NCBI GenBank assembly: GCA_937888925.1
Contig: CALARM010000348.1
Coordinates: 1 to 8,473 of the forward strand
Source of the DNA: an uncultured Synergistia bacterium
GTDB taxonomy: Bacteria; Eremiobacterota; SpSt-956; JAKJGF01
Direction: 5' to 3'
DNA length: 8,473 nucleotides
Shown here: piece by piece, positions 1-5,740 of the stretch
Layout of the letters: every line of letters begins with the position of its first letter
Numbering within the stretch: position 1 is the stretch's first letter
Translations under genes and position numbers: made by a program
The notes under the pieces: model-generated
The model's database searches: none
The model's input: only the letters and a program-made list of their open reading frames with translations
Told to the model about the DNA's origin: nothing

Positions 1-3000
1 TGAAACGTATATACAGGGAAGGAAGTGACGGAGATATACCTGAAATAGTAAAAGATTTTATCCGTCCCTTCGATTTATCAAAAGCACCTCTTTTCAGAAT
101 TTGCCTGGTAAAAACAGGGGAAAAGAAACATATATTTATTCTGGATATACACAGTATTATCTCTGACACTGTATCGTGTGATATATTTATGAAAGAACTA
201 TGGAGTTTTTATTATGGATGTGAACCGGAGCCTTTAAAGATACAGTACAGAGATTTTGCCTTCTGGTATGAGAGTTTCCTGAAGTCCTATGAGATAAAGA
301 GACAGAAGAAATACTGGCATGAAATTTATGAAGGGGAAATCCCTCAGTTAAATCTGATTACAGATTTCCCCCGTCCTTCTGAAATGTCTTTCCGCGGAAA
401 AGAGAGATTTTTTAACATAGACAGTAATGTTTCTGCTTCTCTAAAATTTCTGTCAGAAGAAAAAAACAGTACCCTTTTTATGTTGCTCTTCAGTTCTTTT
501 TCAATTCTTATGTCAAAATATACATCTCACGAGGATATAATCATAGGTACCCGGGCAGCAGGAAGAGCTTTGCCTGACATCACTTCACTTATAGGCATGT
601 TTGAAAATACTCTTCCAGTAAGGACCTCTCCTCGGAGCAGCAGTACTTTTGATGATTTCTTCAGAGATACAGAAGAGAAGATTTTATCAGCCTTTTATAA
701 CCAGGACTATCAATTAGATATGCTCATTGACTCTCTCGGCATAAAGAGAGAATCAAGCAGAAACACTCTCTTTGATGTAATGTTTACTCTTACAGAGAGA
801 AAAGAAGAACAGTTCATGGGAGATATTACTGTAAAATCTTTATCTTTTTCCAATGATACGGCGAAAGTGGATCTTTCATTTACTGTTATCGAAAATGATC
901 ATGATCTCGGTCTCAGTATCGAATACCGGGATGATCTGTTTCTGCCGGAAACTATAGACAGAATGGCAGAACATTTTGAATGTCTCCTTAAAAACATAGT
1001 GAAAAATCCTTCTTATCAATTGAAAGATTTAACCATTCTCACTGAAGAAGAGAGGAAGAAAATATTCTGTGATTTTAACAGCACAGAAATGCCATATCCA
1101 CAGGATAAAACAATAATTGAACTCTTTCAGGAAGAGGCAGAGAAAAATCCTGATAATATTGCCCTTGTATATAAAGATAAAAAATTGACTTACAGAGAAT
1201 TAAACCAGAGGGCAAACCAACTGGCCAGATTATTAAGAAGTAAAGGTATAAGACCTGATAATATAGTAAGTATACTTGCAGAACCTTCACTTGAAATGCT
1301 CGTTGGAACTATGGGTATTATAAAATCAGGTGCTGCCTATATGCCGGTAGATTTCAAATATCCTGTGGATAGAGTCCTTTATATGCTTGCAGACAGCAAT
1401 TCATCTATAATTCTTACACAGAAACATTTATGTGAGAAATTAAAAGATTTTTCAGGTGACATAATAAATCTTGATGATGAAAGCCTTTATGAAGGAGACA
1501 TGTCCAATCCTGAAATAATTACAAAACAGCATAATCTTGCCTATATTATCTATACCTCCGGCTCAACCGGAAGGCCAAAAGGTGTTATGATTGAACATGG
1601 TTCTCTTATTAATTTATCCCTCTGGCAGGCAGACAGTGTAAATCTTGTGCCGGGAGATAGAACGACTAAATATGCGGGATTTGGTTTTGATGTTTCAGTA
1701 GGAGAAATATTTTCCACTCTTATAAAAGGTGCATCCCTTTATATAATAAGTGATGATATTCGTATATCTTTAAAGGATTTAAACGAATATTTTGAAGAGC
1801 ACAGTATAAATAAAATATTCCTTCCCACCCAGTTCGGTGAACATTTTATGGAACTTGTAGACAACAAATCTCTATCCATAGTGGATGTGGCAGGAGAGAA
1901 GTTAAAACATTACAGGAAAAGGAATTACAGGTTACTTAATAAATACGGCCCCACGGAATATACTGTTTATACAACCTGTTTTGAAGTAGATAAACCTTAT
2001 GATAATATCCCCATAGGTAAACCTGTATGGAATACGAAGATTTTTATAGTAGATAAACATAATAATTTACAGCCTGTGGGAGTAGCGGGGGAACTCTGCA
2101 TATCAGGTGCCGGCCTTGCGAGAGGTTATTTAAATAACCTGTCTCTTACGGAAGAAAAATTTGTAGCCAATCCCTTTGAAGCGGGGAAAAAGATGTACCG
2201 CACGGGAGATCTGGCAAGATGGCTTCCTGACGGTAATATTGAATATCTCGGCAGAATGGATCAGCAGGTAAAGGTCCGCGGCTACCGTATAGAAATCGGT
2301 GAAGTAGAGCATGCTCTGAAGGAATATCCACTCATAAAAGATGTTTCCATTATAGCCAGAGAAATTACAGAGGGTGACACAGCTCTCTGTGCCTATATTG
2401 TGTCAGACAGTGATATAGATATAGAACCTCTGAAGGAGTCTCTGAAAAAGACTCTTCCCGAATATATGGTTCCTTCTTATTTTATCAAACTGAAGGAACT
2501 TCCCCTTACACCAAGTGGAAAAGTTGACAGGAAAAATTTACCTTCCCCTGATATGGCTGTTGATAGGAAAGATATTAAACTGCCGAAAAATGAAGCCGAA
2601 GAAAAGATAATGAGAGCCTGGGAAAAAATACTTGAAATAAGTAATATAAGCGTGAGAGATAATTTCTTTACCCTTGGAGGTCATTCCCTTAAAGCTGTCG
2701 CTCTTGTGGCAGAACTGCAGAAGGATTTTGAAATACAATTAAATGATGTATTCAAATATCAGACTGTTGAAGAAATGGCTGAAAACCTGACAGGCATAAA
2801 GGATAATCTTAAAAAGAAACTCATGGATATCAAAAAGGATATGTCTCTTCCCGCCAGTCCGGATATTAAACTTCCTCAAATAGATAAAGCCATGGAGAAA
2901 TACAGAGGAGATTATAAAAAATATGGTTCTTTAGATTTATCTCAGAAGAGGAAGTATAAAAATATACTCCTTACAGGGGCTACAGGTTTCCTGGGAAGCT

Positions 3001-4487
3001 ATCTTTTCCGTGACCTCCTCAGGAAAGATGGTTATTCCCTTTATATACCTGTAAGAGGAAAGAATGAAGAAGACTGCAGAGAGAGGCTTATAAATAAATT
3101 AAATTATTATTTCGGCCCGGGATTTTTTGAACAATACGGTCACAGGATACACATACTGAAGGGTGATCTTTCTGCAGAATATTTCGGTCTTTCCAGGGAT
3201 TTATATGACGATCTTTCTTTAAAAATAGACTGTATCATCAATTCTGCCGCAAATGTGAGACACTACGGCCTTTATGAGGAATTTTACAGAGATAACGTAC
3301 AGTCTGTTTCCAATCTCCTTAAATTTGCTCTCACAGGAAAAAAGAAGGATATTCACCATGTGTCCACCACATCTGTCGGAGGAGGTCATATAAAAAATAA
3401 AAAAGTATCTCTCTTTACTGAAGATATGGTAAATATAGGTCAGACTTCTGAGAATGTCTATATTAAGACAAAACTGGAGGCAGAAAAACTTCTTATAGAT
3501 GGAAGAAAAAAAGGAGTTATGATAAATATTTACAGGGCAGGTAATATTACCTTTGATTCAAAGACAGGCATATTCCAGGAAAATATAGATTCCAATGGTT
3601 TTTACCAGAGGATGAAATCTTTTATCAACCTGGGTATTGTTCCCATGAATTTCGGCAGAGTCGATCTGTCATATGTGGACGGAGTGAGCGGTGCAATTTT
3701 AGCTCTCTTTGATCTGGCAGAAATAAAACAGGAGATATTCCATATAGAAAATTTTGTAAAAACAGATCTCTCTTACCTCCTTTCTTCTCCCGAATCGGGA
3801 CTTAACCTGGAGCAAAAGCCTCTTCCTCTTATTATAGATTATCTTCTGGAACATTATGACCACAGTGATTTCCGTGAATACATAGAGAGGCTCATAGTTC
3901 ATATGGGGTGGATGGCCTATGAGGATGTAAAGAAAATGACTCACGTCATAATCATGTCTGAAAAGACGGAATTTATCCTTGAAAGGGCAGGTTATAAGTG
4001 GCCCTGTGCCGGTATGGATTCATTTAAAAAGATGATTTATGAAGCTCTTAAAGAGAGAGTTTCTCTACTGAGAGAATGTCCTGTCTTCTCAGGTCTGTCT
4101 TCCGACGAATTTTCTATGGTGGCAGCAAGGGCAAGACAGGTATATTACGGTGAAGACTCTGAGATACTCACGGAAGGTCAGACAGATAAAAACTTTTATG
4201 TTATTGCCAGAGGAGCAGTATCTGTAAGTTCCCTGTCAACATCAGGCTGGATTGGAACAGTTTCTATAATGGGAGAAGGTAATGTCCTGGGAGAAAATCA
4301 TATATTTGAAGAAAAGCCTTCGGCTATAATAGCAGAACCTGCCATGGGAGATGTTTTAATCTTTGTCTTTGACGGTAAGGATATGAGAAGTATTATGGAT
4401 AGAGTGCCGGATATTACAGGTAATTTAATAAAGGAGTTAAATAATAAGCTGGAAAAACTGCAGAAAATAATAGTCTCTATAGGGTAA
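1..4487 (+). CDS. NRPS terminal module C-A-T-R with C-terminal cyclic-nucleotide-binding-like domain (5' partial)
   Basis: This is the C-terminal 1,494 codons of a nonribosomal peptide synthetase. The frame is open from position 3, and C-domain sequence runs through the ATG at 189, which has no Shine-Dalgarno site, so the true start lies upstream. Residues here are numbered from that ATG as 1. Order: C domain (before 1 to about 285), A domain (about 305-785), carrier protein (about 800-870, Ser833), charged linker (871-921), thioester reductase (about 922-1285), and a CNBD (about 1293-1420). The module would activate one amino acid, load it on a phosphopantetheine arm and release the chain with NADPH as an aldehyde or alcohol. 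Oddities are a degenerate C-domain active site and the CNBD fusion. No thioesterase follows. The stop is at 4485-4487 and no partner biosynthetic gene lies downstream in the window. Product identity is unknown. Confidence 0.95.
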   Translation, partial: KRIYREGSDGDIPEIVKDFIRPFDLSKAPLFRICLVKTGEKKHIFILDIHSIISDTVSCDIFMKELWSFYYGCEPEPLKIQYRDFAFWYESFLKSYEIKRQKKYWHEIYEGEIPQLNLITDFPRPSEMSFRGKERFFNIDSNVSASLKFLSEEKNSTLFMLLFSSFSILMSKYTSHEDIIIGTRAAGRALPDITSLIGMFENTLPVRTSPRSSSTFDDFFRDTEEKILSAFYNQDYQLDMLIDSLGIKRESSRNTLFDVMFTLTERKEEQFMGDITVKSLSFSNDTAKVDLSFTVIENDHDLGLSIEYRDDLFLPETIDRMAEHFECLLKNIVKNPSYQLKDLTILTEEERKKIFCDFNSTEMPYPQDKTIIELFQEEAEKNPDNIALVYKDKKLTYRELNQRANQLARLLRSKGIRPDNIVSILAEPSLEMLVGTMGIIKSGAAYMPVDFKYPVDRVLYMLADSNSSIILTQKHLCEKLKDFSGDIINLDDESLYEGDMSNPEIITKQHNLAYIIYTSGSTGRPKGVMIEHGSLINLSLWQADSVNLVPGDRTTKYAGFGFDVSVGEIFSTLIKGASLYIISDDIRISLKDLNEYFEEHSINKIFLPTQFGEHFMELVDNKSLSIVDVAGEKLKHYRKRNYRLLNKYGPTEYTVYTTCFEVDKPYDNIPIGKPVWNTKIFIVDKHNNLQPVGVAGELCISGAGLARGYLNNLSLTEEKFVANPFEAGKKMYRTGDLARWLPDGNIEYLGRMDQQVKVRGYRIEIGEVEHALKEYPLIKDVSIIAREITEGDTALCAYIVSDSDIDIEPLKESLKKTLPEYMVPSYFIKLKELPLTPSGKVDRKNLPSPDMAVDRKDIKLPKNEAEEKIMRAWEKILEISNISVRDNFFTLGGHSLKAVALVAELQKDFEIQLNDVFKYQTVEEMAENLTGIKDNLKKKLMDIKKDMSLPASPDIKLPQIDKAMEKYRGDYKKYGSLDLSQKRKYKNILLTGATGFLGSYLFRDLLRKDGYSLYIPVRGKNEEDCRERLINKLNYYFGPGFFEQYGHRIHILKGDLSAEYFGLSRDLYDDLSLKIDCIINSAANVRHYGLYEEFYRDNVQSVSNLLKFALTGKKKDIHHVSTTSVGGGHIKNKKVSLFTEDMVNIGQTSENVYIKTKLEAEKLLIDGRKKGVMINIYRAGNITFDSKTGIFQENIDSNGFYQRMKSFINLGIVPMNFGRVDLSYVDGVSGAILALFDLAEIKQEIFHIENFVKTDLSYLLSSPESGLNLEQKPLPLIIDYLLEHYDHSDFREYIERLIVHMGWMAYEDVKKMTHVIIMSEKTEFILERAGYKWPCAGMDSFKKMIYEALKERVSLLRECPVFSGLSSDEFSMVAARARQVYYGEDSEILTEGQTDKNFYVIARGAVSVSSLSTSGWIGTVSIMGEGNVLGENHIFEEKPSAIIAEPAMGDVLIFVFDGKDMRSIMDRVPDITGNLIKELNNKLEKLQKIIVSIG
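3..1043 (+). other. NRPS condensation domain, N-terminally cut, degenerate active site
   Basis: C domains join the upstream acyl or peptidyl chain to the amino acid on the downstream carrier. Recognisable later motifs are YRDFAFW (residues 20-26 from the ATG at 189), IGTRAAGR (119-126) with GMFENTLPVR (136-145), and SRNTLFDVMF (190-199). The motif that should read HHxxxDG reads H-S-I-I-S-D-T at 150-170, so the second, catalytic His is Ser (153-155) and the Gly is Thr (168-170). The aspartate is kept. The fold looks intact and long, so this is not simple decay. Either the domain is catalytically silent or it works by an altered mechanism. The first part of the domain is outside the window. Confidence 0.9.
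1101..2543 (+). other. NRPS adenylation domain
   Basis: The domain forms an aminoacyl-AMP and passes the residue to the carrier Ser. All ten core motifs are visible: LTYREL (333-338), KSGAAYMPVD (379-388), YTSGSTGRPKG (455-465), FDVSVGEIF (500-508), NKYGPTE (584-590), GELCISGAGLARGYL (634-648), YRTGDLARW (670-678), GRMDQQVKVRGYRIE (688-702), LPEYMVP (756-762) and SGKVDR (776-781). By eye, lining up on GrsA, the ten pocket residues are D501 V502 G505 F544 D566 A568 K585 V593 Y594 K778. The first Asp supports an alpha-amino acid substrate. I do not recognise the full code, so no substrate is given. The domain appears catalytically complete. Confidence 0.95.
2586..2798 (+). other. Peptidyl carrier protein (thiolation) domain
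   Basis: This is a single carrier domain. The motif DNFFTLGGHSL (residues 824-834) contains the phosphopantetheine attachment Ser833, encoded at 2685-2687. It follows the A domain directly and precedes a Lys-rich linker of about 50 residues leading to the reductase, which would accept the thioester from this arm. Confidence 0.93.
2952..4043 (+). other. Thioester reductase (R) release domain, extended SDR fold
   Basis: The domain opens with LLTGATGFLG (927-936), the Rossmann GxxGxxG site for NADP(H). The SDR catalytic set is present: Thr in VSTTSVGG (1058-1065) and the YxxxK pair Tyr1091 and Lys1095 in VYIKTKLEAEKLL. Such terminal domains reduce the carrier-bound thioester to an aldehyde, or further to an alcohol. 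Length (about 360 residues) fits the family. Whether two or four electrons are delivered cannot be read from the sequence. It is unusual in not being the last domain of the protein. Confidence 0.92.
4065..4484 (+). other. Cyclic-nucleotide-binding-like (CRP/FNR effector-type) domain at NRPS C-terminus
   Basis: Residues about 1293-1432 show the CNBD pattern: CPVFSGLSSDEF (1297-1308), then YYGEDSEILTEGQ (1319-1331), NFYVIARGAVSV (1335-1346), VLGENHIFEEKPSAII (1366-1381), and a closing helix with regular Leu and Lys residues (1412-1427). In cAMP-binding members the phosphate-binding cassette carries a Gly-Glu pair and a later Pro-Arg. Here Gly1368-Glu1369 and Pro1377 are kept but the Arg is Ser1378. 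Ligand binding is therefore uncertain: it may bind another ligand, serve as a protein-protein module, or be non-binding. No DNA-binding helix-turn-helix follows. It is in frame with, and directly joined to, the reductase with no intervening stop. Confidence 0.85.
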
Positions 4488-4512
4488 GTAATAGCAATAT
4501 AATAATCTATAG

Positions 4513-4616
4513 TTTTGCAGAATTTCAAATGAAAGTATAGTTATTTCATTTTGAAGTGTCTTAATTTTAACCAACCCGTCGAGTTCTTCATCTATAAATC
4601 CTTATGTTCTGCAAAA
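4513..4616. repeat. Nested inverted repeats downstream of the NRPS
   Basis: A perfect 10-bp inverted repeat, TTTTGCAGAA at 4513-4522 and TTCTGCAAAA at 4607-4616, encloses a second imperfect one: TTCAAATGAAA (4524-4534) facing TTTCATTTTGAA (4544-4555, one extra base). The inner pair could fold as an AT-rich hairpin 36 nt after the NRPS stop. It has no GC core or T tract, so a strong intrinsic terminator is doubtful. No flanking target duplication was seen. Confidence 0.55.
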
Positions 4617-4619
4617 TCA

Positions 4620-4649
4620 TTGAAATATTTATTTTTATTATGTTATAAT
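4620..4649 (+). promoter_or_regulatory. Sigma70-type promoter with extended -10 for the TA pair
   Basis: TTGAAA (4620-4625) and TATAAT (4644-4649) are separated by 18 bp, and TG at 4641-4642 gives an extended -10. The -10 lies in a small dyad TATTAT-GTT-ATAATA (4636-4650), which could be an operator but is AT-rich enough to occur by chance. A start near 4656 would leave a leader of about 120 nt before the antitoxin-like ATG at 4778. Confidence 0.7.
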
Positions 4650-4664
4650 ATTTTTAAGGATTAT

Positions 4665-4715
4665 ATGAGAATAATGGAGCCTAAGGTTTCACTGCATAAT
4701 TATTTTCATATGTAG
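4665..4715 (+). CDS. Possible 16-residue leader ORF before the TA pair
   Basis: ATG at 4665 opens a 16-codon frame (MRIMEPKVSLHNYFHM) ending TAG at 4713-4715, just downstream of the predicted promoter. AAGGA (4656-4660) sits only 4 nt before the ATG, which is short for a ribosome site and overlaps the expected transcription start. Nothing in the peptide suggests attenuation by a run of one codon. It may be chance. Confidence 0.2.
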   Translation: MRIMEPKVSLHNYFHM

Positions 4716-4777
4716 GTGTGAATGCTCCTGGCATGTCTGTTAGTAAAGATTATTCTTTCAATCAAGGAGGAGATAAT

Positions 4778-4999
4778 ATGGTAGGTCAACATTTAAATAA
4801 ACTGGTACCGGATTTAATTAGTGAAATTACTATTCAATTATCAGATGAAGTTACTCAACAGGGAAAAAATGAAGCTGCTATAAAATTATTACAGGAATGG
4901 GCAAATGACGAATCTGGCTATGATGAAAAAATATGGCCAATAGCAAAGAAAGCAATTGAAGAAAATCGGCTTTCTATAAGGAAGAAATTTAATGAATAA
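4778..4999 (+). CDS. Small antitoxin-like protein paired with the PIN toxin
   Basis: This 73-residue protein likely neutralises the adjacent PIN-domain protein. The start at 4778 is set by an AAGGAGG site (4764-4770) with 7-nt spacing. An in-frame GTG at 4718 would give 93 residues but has no site. There is no obvious N-terminal DNA-binding fold such as AbrB or RHH. A helical middle (NEAAIKLLQEWANDE, 31-45) leads to a C-terminal part ENRLSIRKKFNE (62-73). Tails of the type R-L-S-x-R-x-x-F occur, from memory, in short antitoxin-like proteins encoded before PIN genes. Its last codons overlap the next gene by 8 bp, pointing to translational coupling. The role is inferred from position, size and this tail. 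Confidence 0.75.
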   Translation: MVGQHLNKLVPDLISEITIQLSDEVTQQGKNEAAIKLLQEWANDESGYDEKIWPIAKKAIEENRLSIRKKFNE

Positions 5000-5420
5000 A
5001 ACTATTGTATTGGATTCCGGGCCTCTTGGAAAACTGGCTCATCCACGTGTTAATAAAGATATAAAGTTATGGTTCGAAACATTACTGAAAAATGGGGCTA
5101 TTTTTATTATCCCGGAAATTGCTGATTACGAAGTCCGACGAAGTTTATTACATGAAAATCTTTTAAAATCAGTTGAGCGTCTTAATGAACTAAAAAAAAC
5201 ACTATTATATCTTCCCATAAATACAGAGGCTATATTAAAAGCGGCAGAATTATGGCCAGAAGCAAGAAAAATCGGTAAACCAACAAGTGATCCACACGCT
5301 CTGGATGGAGATGTCATTCTTGCTTCACAGGCACTTCAGGTAGATGGTCTGGTAGCAACAGAAAATGTCGGTCATTTGTCGCTTTTCACTGAGGCAAAAC
5401 CCTGGTATGAGATTTTATAA
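4992..5420 (+). CDS. VapC-like PIN-domain ribonuclease toxin
   Basis: The 142-residue length is normal for a VapC-type toxin. PIN domains are Mg2+-dependent RNases with clustered acidic residues. Visible candidates are Asp8 in VLDSGPLG (6-13), Glu42 and Glu47 in PEIADYEVRR (41-50), and Asp105 and Asp107 in LDGDVILASQA (104-114). A late VATENVGHLSLF (121-132) corresponds to the usual T-x-N-x-x-x-F segment. The ATG at 4992 overlaps the antitoxin-like gene, with GGAAG at 4980-4984 as a possible weak ribosome site, so coupling is likely. All acidic residues are kept, so it should be active. The RNA target is unknown. Similar proteins are, in my memory, frequent in cyanobacteria, where some are labelled only as nucleic acid-binding. 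Confidence 0.88.
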   Translation: MNKTIVLDSGPLGKLAHPRVNKDIKLWFETLLKNGAIFIIPEIADYEVRRSLLHENLLKSVERLNELKKTLLYLPINTEAILKAAELWPEARKIGKPTSDPHALDGDVILASQALQVDGLVATENVGHLSLFTEAKPWYEIL

Positions 5421-5436
5421 TGTTATTTTTCAATCC

Positions 5437-5652
5437 TCTTTACTTACTTTAAATGGAGATTTTTCAGATATAATTGCTTATCCACCTTAAGATTATAATG
5501 GAATAATCGCCGTGCAGATAAAAAATCATCCTGAAATTATTCCAAAAATTATTAAAATATTAAATAGTTATTTTGTTACCCATACTGACATGACCCATTA
5601 TAAAGGAAAATTATTTATAGTAGAACCTCACAGAATTAGAATTAAAGAATGA
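5437..5652 (+). pseudogene. Remnant of a DUF5615-type PIN-like gene
   Basis: Frame 5437-5652 reads TLNGDFSDIIAYPP, then TAA at 5488-5490, then DYNGIIAVQIKNHPEI and on to KLFIVEPHRIRIKE before TGA at 5650-5652. This matches the C-terminal half of DUF5615 (Mut7-C-like PIN) proteins: a T-x-x-x-D-F segment, a YPP turn, an N-G-I-I strand, and a final strand ending in I-R-I. The N-terminal half is missing and the in-frame TAA, one change from AAA, interrupts the match. There is no start site. It begins 17 nt after the VapC-like stop, as if that gene or a deletion replaced the 5' part. The family call is from memory of its motifs. Confidence 0.7.
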
Positions 5653-5700
5653 CCTTTTTTCAATCGGTGCACTAGACCGAAATATCCATTTATGTTAATA

Positions 5701-5732
5701 AAAAAAACAGGTGAATTTTCACCTGTTTTTTT
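5701..5732. terminator. Bidirectional intrinsic terminator
   Basis: AAAAAAACAGGTGA (5701-5714) pairs perfectly with TCACCTGTTTTTTT (5719-5732) around a 4-nt loop. It gives a T tract on both strands. On the minus strand it lies 8 nt after the stop of the 505-residue lipoprotein, and on the plus strand it closes the TA/remnant unit. Confidence 0.9.
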
Positions 5733-5740
5733 ATAATTTT

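Noticed and set aside
189..191. ATG as the start of the NRPS gene
   Set aside because: The same frame is open back to position 3 and encodes C-domain sequence, including the HSxxxDT motif; there is no ribosome site before 189.
1075..2738. Minus-strand open frames of 60-71 codons inside the NRPS
   Set aside because: They lie wholly inside strongly coding plus-strand A-domain sequence and show no ribosome site or family-like content.
3699..4528. Minus-strand open frames of 76-81 codons over the R domain and CNBD
   Set aside because: Shadows of the plus-strand NRPS codons; the sequences are low-complexity hydrophobic text without a start signal.
4718..4777. N-terminal extension of the antitoxin-like protein from GTG 4718
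   Set aside because: No ribosome site before the GTG, whereas AAGGAGG at 4764-4770 is ideally placed for ATG 4778.
5126..5317. Minus-strand frame inside the VapC-like gene
   Set aside because: Overlaps conserved PIN acidic motifs on the plus strand and has no start signal.
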